DNA of 64,000 nucleotides, taken from Lantana camara (taxonomy: Eukaryota; Streptophyta; Magnoliopsida; Lamiales; Verbenaceae). The DNA is taken from assembly GCA_037501455.1 (NCBI GenBank), contig CM074862.1, forward strand, positions 57,195,501-57,259,500. Direction: 5' to 3'. The notes below the pieces were generated by a model. It was not told the origin of the DNA and made no database searches. It saw nothing but the letters and a program-made list of their open reading frames with translations. Positions within the stretch are counted from its first letter, which is position 1, and every line of letters starts with the position of its first letter. Of the stretch, positions 54,664-64,000 are shown piece after piece. The position numbers and the translations under genes are program-made.

Positions 54664-55845
54664 TGTAACGCCCCTACGAGGGCATCCACGCCTATCCCGC
54701 GATACGGGCCTAGCTTGTATATAGAATTGCTATCTATATACCCGCCGAGACCGAAGCAAGCGGTGACAAACGGACAACCTAGCTCTCTCCAAGAAAACTT
54801 CAACCCCGAAACCTCCTCGGAGTCTTAGTACTCTCGTCCACAGTGGGAACTTTGGATAAGGACATCCGTCGGCCCTTGCCTTCCCAGAATATCTCTCACC
54901 TCCATCCCCGAGCTCAAATTCAATTTCCCCAAGCAAGCGTCCTTGCGAGGTACATCGTAACCTCACTACACAACTCACACATACATAATATCCAAATAAA
55001 AGTTCCAAAGGCATTTTGGGTACTTATCCCATATACGAAAAATAAAGTTCTACTTGTAAACCATTACCATAAGCGAATATCCAATATACGAGCATAGCTC
55101 ACAAAACTTGGCTTATTAAGCCTACATATATATACGTTTGAAAACGGGAGTTTAAAACCAATAAATATGAAAGGCTATAGGTGTCCACAGTTTTGAAAAC
55201 AATTTACAAATATATAACTCCTCACCTTTACCAAGAACTTCGAAGGCCAACAACAAGCAACTACTACTCAACCGGAGGCTCACAACCTAACAAGACAAAC
55301 GTACTATGAAAGGTGAGACTCGACTCGAAACCCAACAAGATGACGCACGACTTTGACATGAATGCGAATATGCTAATGATGTGCGAGGAATGTTCGACGA
55401 TGGTATATATTGGCAATTATGATCACATTGCATCATATAAGTCATGTATCAAGTTCTCAAGTCATATGTAATAAGCGACCTATGAGTCATACTTAACACA
55501 ATTTAATTAAACGCATAACTTAGTCAATTAAGATAACTTAAGCATGATGGAGGTATAAAGATCATAATATAAGGTATGCATGAGATGTCACAACATATAA
55601 CGAGGTCACAATACATTAGAGACATAAAATAAATAAGTAAGGAACAAACGAGAGGCAAAACAAGTGAAACGAATCAAGAAAACAAGGCTGGGGATAATCC
55701 ATGACCGTAGAGTTTCCTTCACAAAAAATCCACCCTCACGGATTTGGTCCCGAAACTACTTCCTGAAATCCACCCCCATGGATTTTTACACAGCAAAAAT
55801 CCACCCTATTGGATTCTGCCCAGAACTTAAAAAAAACGTGACAGC
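54664..55845 (-). repeat. K 5' LTR, interrupted by copia L2
   Basis: Matches 34054-35230 with several percent divergence, including the palindrome array, and stops at CGTGACAGC where L2 begins. ACAGC (55841-55845) is the likely L2 target duplication. Confidence 0.87.
55696..55815. repeat. K palindrome array, 5' LTR copy
   Basis: Four AATCCACC...GGATT-type units. The first has lost its right arm (ACCGTAGAGTTT). Confidence 0.75.
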
Positions 55846-56214
55846 TGTTGGAAAACACGAAGCAGAAAGCAGCGGAATTTAAAAAATTTTCCCAACAAAA
55901 GGACCTTGAACTCGCAATCGTGTAACCAAATTCGTAAAGATAGAAAACTTACTTTTCTTTTATTCTTTCTTGAAGCGTTTCAAGCCACCCAAGAACGCTC
56001 TTCTCGCGGCTTGATCCCCTCTCCTTGGTAAAGCTTGAATCTTCAAACTTCTAACTTGAAGTCTCTAGAGAAAGTCCACCAACTTGATCACAATCTAACT
56101 AGTAAGGATGCTAGTTCTCTAGTTAGTGTTTACGCTTAACCTAGGGTTTAATTTAATCTTGGAGAAAGGAAGGTGTTCAACACATGAACTATGAATTGTC
56201 ATTTAGCTCCATAA

Positions 56215-56238
56215 GGAGCTCGAGCTCCCCTATTTATA
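56215..56238 (-). promoter_or_regulatory. L2 TATA box and start-proximal palindrome
   Basis: The element strand has a consensus TATAAATA (56231-56238) followed by the palindrome GGAGCTCGAGCTCC (56215-56228). Confidence 0.65.
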
Positions 56239-56574
56239 GGGAGGGGGTTGCCGAAATTCCTAGTCCTTTATGGGCTAGGATTTTGGTCCCTCTCTCCTAT
56301 TACTTGATCATCAAGTATTTTCCAACTTTGACTTTGAATTCTAATTCAAGTCAACTTCTAAGAGAGCTAAAAATATCCAAACTATTTTTGGATAGTTTTA
56401 TACTTTATTTATTATAAAATAAATAACTTATTTTTATCTAATTAATTAATTCGTAATTAATTAACTAGATTATTTTCTCCAAAATTAGACTTTCTTTTTA
56501 ATTCAAAATTAAACCAAAGTCTATTAAATAATTAACTAATTAATTATTTAATATATATATAATATATATATATA

Positions 56575-56647
56575 CACACGTGTGTGACACGTGTCACAGT
56601 GACACGTGTCACTCACGTGAGCCACACGTGTGACTTCACACGTGTGG
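56575..56647. promoter_or_regulatory. G-box/ABRE-like cluster in L2 LTR
   Basis: Six ACGT cores (CACACGTGTG, GACACGTGTC twice, CTCACGTGAG, CACACGTGTG twice), all intact. Confidence 0.68.
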
Positions 56648-57790
56648 AACCCTCTTGGCCCGATTAACTCGTTTAATCATTTTAAAGCCTCAACTCATGT
56701 AACCAAGTTGTTGTGTGTGACCCTCTAGGTTCTCAATTCAATTAGCAGTGACCCTAATTAATTAATTCACTAATCAATTAATCAGTCCACAGATTAAACA
56801 ACCATAGCCTAGCAACAGGTGTTTAACCCCTAGCTGAATTGGAATGATCGGATTCGACAGAACCTTTAAGTCATTGATTCATGTGAGATACAATCCTCCT
56901 ACTTACTATCCTCAACCAAGATCTAGGGCAAGGGAATAATCAGAACCCTAATAATCCGGTCTTAAAGCTAAGTGCATTTCATATCCATTTGATCTCAATC
57001 CAAGAAACCCTTTTCTTGATGTCTTGATCTACTGCCTTGGCCAAGGACTCCATATGGCATATGAATGACTTACACAATAAGAGATCACCTTGCAAATGCA
57101 AGTGTAGGTCCTTTCTTGATTCTCATTCACTTTCATGAGTCACTTGTGCAGCCCCAGCATAAGCCTTGAATCAGTTGTCTAAGGCGACACCCTTTAAAGC
57201 TTATACCAAAGACTACAGAGTTAACTCATAAAGTAACATGGAACCTCAAGTCTAAGGATCAATTAATCACATCAATGACTCGTGAGATATTTCCTAATCT
57301 GGAAGTTTCCATTTCCTGAAATAGAAACTTCCTTTCCCATTTAGGAATGTTCTCACACGGGGCACCTCAGTGAACTTACTTATTAAAGCAAGCACCCTCA
57401 TGTATCACGCACGTATCAACTATACACTTTCCACTTCCATGAAACAAGGTGGTCCTTCTTAAGGGCGTGATCCCAAAAGCAAGCCTTAGAGGAGTCAGGT
57501 TGACACTCCCACTGTCTGTAGGACTCATCGGCTTGGAGTATTTTACTAATCATGACTTATGTGATATAGGGCTCGTTTCATGTACCATTTCGCCTAAATG
57601 GTAGAGTCCTAAAGTCATCAGGATTAGGGGAGTTCTCATACATGCACAGCTAAAGTAAACGCATACCAAACAAGAGCATATAAAGGAGTGTTGCCTCAAT
57701 TCGTTATTTCATTCAAAGATTGTCTGTGATTACAATAAGGAAAAGCATAAAGCGGATATACAATCGGCTTTTAGGGCATTATTCCTAACA

Positions 57791-57802
57791 ATCTCCCACT
57801 TG
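57791..57802 (-). other. L2 polypurine tract
   Basis: The element strand reads CAAGTGGGAGAT against the 3' LTR. The pol stop lies only a few bases upstream. Confidence 0.88.
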
Positions 57803-57806
57803 CCCT

Positions 57807-60500
57807 TCAAAGCCATTCTAAAGCTACTCTAAGTCCCATCTTCTGAAGATGACCTTGGAAAGCTTCTCGACTAAGGGGTTTAGTAAGTGGATCTGCCACG
57901 TTCTCTGCTGATGTGACCCTCTCAATTTGCACATCACCTCTTTTGATAATATCACGGATTAGGTGATACTTCCTCATAATGTGCTTGGTCCGTTGGTGAG
58001 ATCTTGGTTCTCTTGCTTGAGCAACCGCCCCAGTGTTGTCACAAAACACAGTAATGGGGTCTTTTATGCTAGGAACAACATTCAACTCTTGAATGAAGTT
58101 TCTAATCCAAATACGTTCCTTAGCTGCATCATTTGCAGCTAAGTATTCGGCCTCAGTGGTCGAATCTGCAGTGGTAGTTTGCTTGGAACTCTTCCAACTC
58201 ACTGCTCCGCCGTTTAGGCAGAAAATGTATCCTGACATTGACTTAAAATCATCTAAGTCAGATGCAAAGCTTGCATCGCAGTATCCTTCGACAGTAAGAT
58301 CTTTCTGACCTTCGTAAACTAAGAATAAATCTTTAGTACTTTTCAAGTACTTAAGAATATTCTTCACGGCAGCCCAGTGACCATCTCCAGGGTCAGATTG
58401 GAAACGACTCCTTACACTAAGTGCATAAGCCACATCCGGTCGAGTACATAACATTGCATACATTATGCTACCTATTGCTGACGCATAAGGTGTATGAGTC
58501 ATTCTCTCCTTCTCAAGGTTAGTCTTAGGACACATCTTCTTTGAAAGACATGTTCCTACACTCATAGGAAGGTTCTTAACCTTTGCTGACTCCATATTGA
58601 ATCTCTTCAATACTTTGTCAATGTACATCGACTGTGATAGTCCTATTAACCTTCTAGATCTATCTCTATAGATTTTAATTCCAAGGATATAGGACGCATC
58701 ACCTAGATATTTCATCTCGAATTTGTTCGATAACCATAACTTAGTCACTTTCATGTCATCCTTCGAATTCCCAATAAGAAGGATGTCATCAACATAAAGT
58801 ACTAAGAATTGCACTGAGGTCTTCAATTCCTTTCTATACACACATGATTCATTCGAAATTTGCATGAAGCCAAACGCTTTGACTGATTCATCAAATCGAA
58901 TGTTCCAATTCCTAGAAGCCTGTTTCAATCCATAGATTGATCTTTGGAGTTTGCAAACCTTTTGCTCACTCCCACTGAATGTGAAACCTATGGGTTGCTC
59001 CATATAAATGTCTTTGTCAATTTCACCATTGAGGAAGGCAGTTTTCACATCCATTTGCCATATCTCATAGTCATAATATGCAGCAATGGCAAGCATGATT
59101 CGAATGGACTTTTGCATTGCAACTGGTGAAAAGGTTTCGTCAAAGTCTACGCCGGGTCTTTGAGTGAATCCTTTTGCAACCAGTGTTGCCTTGTAGGCTG
59201 CAATGCTTCCATCAACTCCAAGCTTTCTCTTAAAGATCCATTTGCAACCTATGGGTTTGACCCCATCAGGCAAATCTACCAAGGTCCAAACTTGGTTGGA
59301 GTTCTTGGAATCCATTTCAGATTTCATGGCTTCTATCCACTGTTCAGAGTCAGAATCTGAAAGTGCCTCCTCATATGTTAAAGGATCATTATCCTTTTGA
59401 GAGATTTCATGGAAGAATCCATACCATCTCTCCGGCTGTCTAGGAGTGCGTTCAGAACGCCTTAGAGGAGGATTTTCATGTGTATCGAAATTCGTGATTG
59501 GTTGTGGTTGATCAGAGTGGGACGTTTCTTCAGTGGGTGGTGTGGGGTCACTTTGTACTTCTTCTAATTCTATGATCTTTCCTTTCTTTTCTTTAAGGAA
59601 AGGTTCCTCAAGAAAAGTGGCATTTCTGGAAACAAACACCTTTTGCTCAAATTGATCATAGAAGTAGTATCCTATGGATTCCTTAGGATAACCTACAAAG
59701 TAGCATAAGTTAGAACGAGACTCTAACTTATCTCCCACTGTCCTCTTCACGTAAGCAGGACAACCCCAAATTCTTAAGTAAGAATAACTAGGGATTTTAC
59801 CATGCCACATTTCATAGGGCGTCTTGGGGACTGACTTAGAGGGAACTAGATTCAGAATCTTTGCTGCACTTTCTAGGGCATAACCCCAGAAAGAAGGTGG
59901 TAAGTCAGTGAAACTCATCATGGAACGAACCATATCAAGTAGGGTTCTATTCCTTCTCTCAGAAACTCCATTAAGCTGAGGAGTTCCCGGAGGAGTCCAC
60001 TGAGAGATAATCCCATTATCATTGAGATGATTAAGGAATTCTTCACTAAGATACTCGCCTCCTCGATCAGATCGAAGTGCTTTGATCTTGTGACCAGTTT
60101 GGTTCTCAACCTCCTTTTGAAATTCTAAGAATTTCTCAAAAGCTTCAGATTTATACTTCATTAAGTATACATAACCATACCGACTAAAGTCATCAGTAAA
60201 GGTTATGAAATACTGATGATTGTTTCTAGTGCTTACACTAAGCGGTCCACAAACATCAGTATGGATCAAATCCAAAACCTCAGTGGCACGTTCCACAGTT
60301 CCTTTAAAAGGAACTTTGGACATCTTTCCTTTGAGACAGGATTCGCAAGAAGTCAACTCTTTGAGATCATTTTCAGAGAATGATCCTAAAGTGTTTATCT
60401 TGCTAATTCTGTTTTTGGAAATGTGTCCTAATCTAGCGTACCATAAGGGAGCTGAAACTTTGTCATCTCTCTTACGCTTTGTTTCTCGTTGTATAATCAT
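57807..60500 (-). CDS. L2 integrase, reverse transcriptase and RNase H open segment (897 codons)
   Basis: Integrase: the N-terminal zinc module reads LWYARLGHI...SCESCLKGK (first ligand Tyr instead of His); the core has HTDVCGPL, RSDRGGEY and VSERRNRT (D, D and E of the DDE triad). RT: WIFKRKLGVDG, QMDVKTAFLNGEI, the GLKQASRNW block and YVDDILL with both catalytic Asp. RNase H: GYCDASFA, DSTTEAEYLA, VFCDNTGA. It ends at ALEWL before TGA. The stated start is only the first ATG after the 60522 stop; it is internal to the polyprotein and not a natural start. The frame is unbroken, so RT and RNase H could be functional if expressed. Confidence 0.93.
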   Translation of the reverse strand: MIIQRETKRKRDDKVSAPLWYARLGHISKNRISKINTLGSFSENDLKELTSCESCLKGKMSKVPFKGTVERATEVLDLIHTDVCGPLSVSTRNNHQYFITFTDDFSRYGYVYLMKYKSEAFEKFLEFQKEVENQTGHKIKALRSDRGGEYLSEEFLNHLNDNGIISQWTPPGTPQLNGVSERRNRTLLDMVRSMMSFTDLPPSFWGYALESAAKILNLVPSKSVPKTPYEMWHGKIPSYSYLRIWGCPAYVKRTVGDKLESRSNLCYFVGYPKESIGYYFYDQFEQKVFVSRNATFLEEPFLKEKKGKIIELEEVQSDPTPPTEETSHSDQPQPITNFDTHENPPLRRSERTPRQPERWYGFFHEISQKDNDPLTYEEALSDSDSEQWIEAMKSEMDSKNSNQVWTLVDLPDGVKPIGCKWIFKRKLGVDGSIAAYKATLVAKGFTQRPGVDFDETFSPVAMQKSIRIMLAIAAYYDYEIWQMDVKTAFLNGEIDKDIYMEQPIGFTFSGSEQKVCKLQRSIYGLKQASRNWNIRFDESVKAFGFMQISNESCVYRKELKTSVQFLVLYVDDILLIGNSKDDMKVTKLWLSNKFEMKYLGDASYILGIKIYRDRSRRLIGLSQSMYIDKVLKRFNMESAKVKNLPMSVGTCLSKKMCPKTNLEKERMTHTPYASAIGSIMYAMLCTRPDVAYALSVRSRFQSDPGDGHWAAVKNILKYLKSTKDLFLVYEGQKDLTVEGYCDASFASDLDDFKSMSGYIFCLNGGAVSWKSSKQTTTADSTTEAEYLAANDAAKERIWIRNFIQELNVVPSIKDPITVFCDNTGAVAQAREPRSHQRTKHIMRKYHLIRDIIKRGDVQIERVTSAENVADPLTKPLSREAFQGHLQKMGLRVALEWL

Positions 60501-60521
60501 AATATTGATATTTTGAGTTAG

Positions 60522-61460
60522 TTAAAGTCCATTACTCAGAGTACCGATATGAACGGAAGAGTTGTTCCGTTTGATAAAGTATTTACCATTCTTAATATAA
60601 GTTTCATAACCTTCACAATCTAATATTGGAACTGAAATTATATTACGAATAATGCTCGGTACATAAAGTACTTTGTTTAATACTAACTCAAAACTACCTA
60701 AATCTAATCTAATTGTGCCTAAAGCTCGAGCTTCAACGTTTGAGCCATCGCCGATCTTCAAGACACATTCTCCTTCTTTGAGTTGTTGCACCTCACTTAG
60801 CATCTGTACATCATTACAGATATGAGTTCCACAACCGGTATCAAGTACCCAAGAACTAGAATTAATAGAAAGATTTACTTCAACGAGAACGATACCTTTC
60901 TTTAGAGTAGCCTTGTACTCTGGGCAGTTTCTCCTCCAATGTCCCGCTTTGCCACAATGGAAGCAAACATCCACTTTCTGATCACGCTTCTTCTTTTGGG
61001 CCTTCCCCTTCGAAATGCCACCAGTGGGCCTAAGGGGTTTCTTCTTCTTCTTTTGGGCTTTCTTGCCCTTACCTTTAGAAGGCCCAGAAGAGGAAGATGG
61101 AGCATTCACCATCAAAACCTTATTGTCCTTCTTGATCGTGCTTTCAGCAGTCACAAGCTGACTAATCAGCTCAGCTACAGTAGCACCAGCATGATTCATG
61201 TTGAAGTTAAGGACAAATGGGTTGAATGATAGTGGGAGCGAAGCTAGCAACAAATCCACTGAAAGCTCATCTTTCAGTGGCATGTCCATGGAAGCAAGTT
61301 TCTCAGTAAGGGCAAGAAACTTGAGTCCATATTCATGGACACTTGAACCTTCCCTCATTCTCAAGTGGAACAATTCCTTTGAAGTGTTATACCTTGTAAC
61401 ACGTTCATGAGGGCGGTAAAGTTGCTCTAAGTGGTCGTAAATCTCCCAAGCGTATTCCAT
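60522..61460 (-). CDS. L2 Gag C-terminal part and protease open segment (312 codons)
   Basis: Starts at the ATG following the premature TAA in Gag. Contains the rest of the capsid (TSKELFHLRMREG, LASLPLSF), a Lys-rich nucleocapsid linker, the knuckle CFHCGKAGHWRRNC (60924-60965) and the aspartic protease with WVLDTGCGTHICND and the downstream LNKVLYVPSIIRNIISV, ending at a nonsense codon after TLSNGL. Whether translation can begin at this internal ATG is unknown. Confidence 0.9.
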   Translation of the reverse strand: MEYAWEIYDHLEQLYRPHERVTRYNTSKELFHLRMREGSSVHEYGLKFLALTEKLASMDMPLKDELSVDLLLASLPLSFNPFVLNFNMNHAGATVAELISQLVTAESTIKKDNKVLMVNAPSSSSGPSKGKGKKAQKKKKKPLRPTGGISKGKAQKKKRDQKVDVCFHCGKAGHWRRNCPEYKATLKKGIVLVEVNLSINSSSWVLDTGCGTHICNDVQMLSEVQQLKEGECVLKIGDGSNVEARALGTIRLDLGSFELVLNKVLYVPSIIRNIISVPILDCEGYETYIKNGKYFIKRNNSSVHIGTLSNGL

Positions 61461-61469
61461 GGCCTCATG

Positions 61470-61727
61470 TTACCTTTGCAAGTCCGGAGACATGTTAGCC
61501 AACATAAGGCAATGGGCTTGGAGATTATCATCCTTCCACTTCTGAATCGCGTCCCGCTTGGCCCGAGTGGGAGCCTCCCCTTCGGGACTAGGCTCCCCTT
61601 CGAAGAGAACATAAGTTCTCTTCTCAGAATCTAAAATGATTTTTAGATTCCTCAGCCAATCAGAATAGTTGGGACCAGTCAACTTGTTTGACTCGAGGAT
61701 CGATACAAGAGGGTTTTTGGTTGCCAT
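61470..61727 (-). CDS. L2 Gag N-terminal segment (85 codons, truncated)
   Basis: MATKNPLVSILESNKLTGPN opening at 61727, then DWLRNLKIILDSEKRTYVLF and a Glu/Pro-rich stretch. A nonsense codon follows SPDLQR. It corresponds to the start of the UBN2-like copia Gag domain; L1 continues without a stop here. Confidence 0.9.
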   Translation of the reverse strand: MATKNPLVSILESNKLTGPNYSDWLRNLKIILDSEKRTYVLFEGEPSPEGEAPTRAKRDAIQKWKDDNLQAHCLMLANMSPDLQR

Positions 61728-61933
61728 TTCAAAACACGTAGAGAATCACAGAATCTACGACCTAAATGGTAAAACAGAGAACTAGTGAGCATGCTGAATT
61801 ATAACGATATACAAAAGATAAGGTCTTTAATCTATTGTAGCTCCCACTGTTTTTCAAAGATCTAGAATTCCCAAAGATCTAAGAGGAACACGTTTCCCAA
61901 TGGGTACTAAGATCCTAGGCATTTTACCTCGAA

Positions 61934-62254
61934 CCCACGACTCGCGGACATTCTAAGTAAGAACCCTACGTAGGTACAACTTACCAATTCTAACACCTTT
62001 AGAATTCTTAGTAATTGTTTTTGCATCACCTATCTTTCAATATGAACCCACGACTCGTGCGACATCCATATTTACTTAGGCGTTAAGCTAGACCCATCAA
62101 TCATAAGATCATGACCAAAACTTAGTTCGAACGACCCACGACTCGCGGACATCGCCCTTGCTAAAATTGACCACGAAATATTGACCATTTAAAATGATCA
62201 ATTAGGTAACTAAGAACTAATAAGCTCCACTAGGTATCCCACGACTCGCGGACA
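61934..62254 (-). repeat. Four copies of a 17-bp motif in L2 leader
   Basis: CCCACGACTCGCGGACA at 61934, 62135 and 62238, and CCCACGACTCGTGCGACA at 62047. All four positions are conserved relative to L1. Confidence 0.88.
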
Positions 62255-63394
62255 ATAACTAGCTTCACTTACTAAACTTAAAACCTATTGATGGAATGCT
62301 AGGAATTTAATTCAAAATTTGCATCTCGAATTAAACACCTATTTGTTCGAAATTAGCTTAATATTTAATGGGAATTTTCGAATCAACCGGAGAGTTGTCC
62401 GGTTCGACCTCACCAACATATATGTTATCCAATTTTATTAGTCTTCATTAATGCAAGTACACTTAAATGCATATCAAACAAGCACATAAACAGATAACAT
62501 GTCCTAGCATGATACTAACATGTAATGATCATGGGTTCTACCTATCTTATGCGTGATATGTGGGAGCCACTCCACAATCACAAGTTCTAACATACATGCC
62601 ACATAAACAGTTTAAATCACATAAGGGAAAGTGGTAACAAAATACGAGCCCTATCTCTATTACATTTAACAATTGAGATTCCCCTCCCTAACATTTTGAG
62701 GGGTCTTTACTTATGGCCTCCTTGTTACTTGAATGTGGTCCATCTTACTCCATGGGTGCATTGTCTCCAAAATGAAAATAAAACCTCACCACCTATCTCT
62801 ACTCTCAAATTACAATAAAAAGAAAAAGACATAAAGTAATAAGGCTCAATCTTCATATTGGCCTTAGACAATTACACGGGGCATACCCCGGCCTCAAAAA
62901 CAGTAATATGGAAAGCCACACAATAAATCACATAACAGTACGCACATAAGTGAGGCTCCAACCTCAATTGAAAAACGCAACTATAGGGCTCCAACCCCAA
63001 TTTAAACCATCCATGTGCATAAATTAAAACCATACATAGATCTAAACCCATGATCACCTAACATGCTTTTGCGAGAATTTAAATTTAGCCAATAAATTAA
63101 AATTCTCGTTTCAAGTCCTAATGACTTAAAACACGACTTAGATGCAATTCTTGTTCAAGAGTATTTTCAATAAAACCCGAAAAACAACAAGCCAATAAAA
63201 TTCCAATTAATTTCCAAAATTAATAATTTTATTCTTTCATTATTTTCAGAAAATAAAATTCATAATTTTCTCAAAATCCAAATCGCTTTAATTTCTCAAA
63301 AATCCCAATTTAATCAAAATTTTAAAATAATTTTATTTTAACAAAACTGATTTTAAAAGATAAAATTAAAATAAAATTAAATCGGGATTTTACG

Positions 63395-63665
63395 GACCGA
63401 AAACACGAAAAACACGAAACACGAAAGCGAGCCCGAAAGGGGCCTATCCGCGCGAGGCGCCGTCGCGCGCGCATCATGCGTGCGCCGCGCGCAGCAGCGC
63501 CCGCCACGGCTAGGCGGGCTGGGCAGGCGTCCCGCGCTGTTGCGGGACGGGCTGGGCGGGCGCGCCTAGGCGTGCCCGGGACGGCTCCCGCGCGGTTGCG
63601 GGAGGAGCTGGGCGGCGGCGACGGGCCTGGGCGTGCGACGTGCTAGCACGCCTAGGCTCGTTGCT
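63395..63665 (-). other. GC-rich island with hairpins in L2 leader
   Basis: Contains GTCCCGCGCTGTTGCGGGAC (63529-63548) and CTCCCGCGCGGTTGCGGGAG (63585-63604), the same two hairpins as L1 in the opposite order. The surrounding CpG-rich sequence is poorly alignable to L1. Confidence 0.82.
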
Positions 63666-63926
63666 TTTCGTGTTCGTTTCGTATTTCTGGGTTTGTCGAA
63701 AACCCGGTTCAATCCAAAAATTAAAAATTCGATTTAAACATATTTCAATCAAAACGGTTTTCAAAATCACAATTTAAGAAAACAGTTTCAGAAATTCAGG
63801 AAAAATTACCGTTTCGTATTTCAGGCTTTCTAAAAGAACTCATGAATACCTAATTCGCATCTAAGCCTAAGAATTTCTACCAAATTCAGAATAATTGAGA
63901 CGAATCAGAAACACGATTAACGAGGT

Positions 63927-63939
63927 GGCTCTGATACCA
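63927..63939 (-). other. L2 primer-binding site (initiator Met tRNA)
   Basis: The element strand reads TGGTATCAGAGCC, 2 nt from the 5' LTR at 63942. Confidence 0.93.
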
Positions 63940-63941
63940 CT

Positions 63942-64000
63942 TGTTGGAAAACACGAATCAGAAAGCAGCGGAATTTAAAAAATTTTCCCAACAAAAGGAC
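63942..64000 (-). repeat. L2 5' LTR, first 59 bp visible
   Basis: TGTTGGAAAACACGAATCAG onward is identical to the start of the L1 LTRs. The rest is beyond the window. Confidence 0.92.

Larger units (their letters stand above)
34054..55845 (-). mobile_element. Element K, minus-strand gypsy chromovirus derivative (visible part)
   Basis: The K 3' LTR is 34054-36455, its interior 36456-54663 (interrupted by copia L1 at 40161-54398) and its 5' LTR 54664-55845 (cut by copia L2). In minus orientation the interior has a primer site, a rearranged gag (40003 down to 38579) reaching the start of a protease-like segment, about 1.6 kb of non-coding sequence, an integrase C-terminus/chromodomain remnant and a polypurine tract. 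Reverse transcriptase, RNase H and the integrase core are absent. The first 185 bp of its LTRs differ at about 14 sites, so K is old. GTTAG at 34049-34053 is the likely left target duplication. Confidence 0.85.
55846..57790 (-). repeat. L2 3' LTR (1945 bp)
   Basis: Same ends as the L1 LTRs, but 56180-56280 (around the core promoter) differs strongly from L1, suggesting a promoter variant. Confidence 0.92.
57807..61727 (-). pseudogene. L2 gag-pol polyprotein with two nonsense codons
   Basis: Single reading frame of 1307 codons from the Gag ATG at 61727 to a TGA at 57807. It encodes, in order, capsid, nucleocapsid knuckle, protease, integrase, RT and RNase H, which would package, process, copy and integrate the element. 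A TAA at 61470-61472 (L1 has CAA) truncates Gag after 85 residues, and a TAA at 60522-60524 (L1 has TAC) separates protease from integrase. There are no frameshifts. There is no separate gag stop or frameshift signal, as in Angela/BARE, where one frame covers gag-pol. Otherwise the catalytic motifs look intact except the first integrase zinc ligand. Confidence 0.92.
61728..63941 (-). other. L2 untranslated leader (2.2 kb)
   Basis: Colinear with the L1 leader, with the four-copy 17-bp motif and a GC-rich island that differs markedly from that of L1. A GGCTCCAACC(T/C)CAATT block is repeated twice near 62953-63002. No gene is seen. Confidence 0.85.
55846..64000 (-). mobile_element. Copia element L2 (Angela/BARE-like), runs off the window
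   Basis: Sister copy of L1 in the K 5' LTR. The 3' LTR is 55846-57790, the polypurine tract 57791-57802, gag-pol 57807-61727, the leader 61728-63941, the primer site 63927-63939, and 59 bp of the 5' LTR are visible. The coding frame is a single 1307-codon span with two nonsense codons and no frameshift, so this copy is close to autonomous form although the polyprotein is truncated as written. Confidence 0.93.

Overview
This window looks like nuclear heterochromatin from a flowering plant. I find no host gene, rRNA, tRNA or CRISPR array. Almost every base can be assigned to nested LTR retrotransposons. The plant origin is inferred from the initiator-methionine tRNA primer sites (TGGTATCAGAGC), from an Angela/BARE-like Ty1/copia family, and from Ty3/gypsy chromovirus-like remnants with 2.4-4.1 kb LTRs. 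I cannot name the species.

Left nest (1-26763): LTR pieces A (+, ends 1799), B (+, ends 3919) and C (-, ends 6419) sit one inside the other, with their left parts off the window. C lies in the 3' LTR of D, a minus-strand large non-coding retrotransposon (LARD type, 6420-13401). D and a complete plus-strand LARD (13484-22646, 2803-bp LTRs, TSD TAAGG, about 0.9 percent LTR divergence by eye) both lie in LTR E (+, ends 23610). E in turn interrupts the 3' LTR of F, another minus-strand LARD.

Right nest (26764-64000): F is joined by a deletion scar to element H/J (+; 5' LTR remnant, PBS, decayed gag, 3' LTR from 31022). Minus-strand element K (from 34054) lies in the 3' LTR of H/J. K keeps a rearranged gag and a piece of integrase C-terminus/chromodomain. 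Two related minus-strand copia elements sit in K. L1 (40161-54398, TSD ATAAG) is in the K interior and is itself split by the 4086-bp solo LTR G (45505-49590, TSD GTAGC). L2 (55846 to beyond the window) is in the 5' LTR of K, and its gag-pol frame is nearly intact, with two nonsense codons.

The most interesting signals are structural and recur across families. (1) LTRs of six families each carry 4-6 copies of a short imperfect palindrome, and the palindrome sequence differs between families. (2) A roughly 29-bp minisatellite of small hairpins lies near the polypurine tract in four families. (3) A palindrome abuts the polypurine tract, with a different sequence but the same form in F. (4) A CAGTC/GACTG stem-loop precedes an acceptor-like TGCAG in eight LTRs. 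(5) H and K share an unusual Gag in which zinc-knuckle pairs flank a capsid C-terminal fragment. (6) The copia elements have G-box/ABRE arrays in U3, plus a GC-rich island of hairpins and a four-copy 17-bp motif in the leader.
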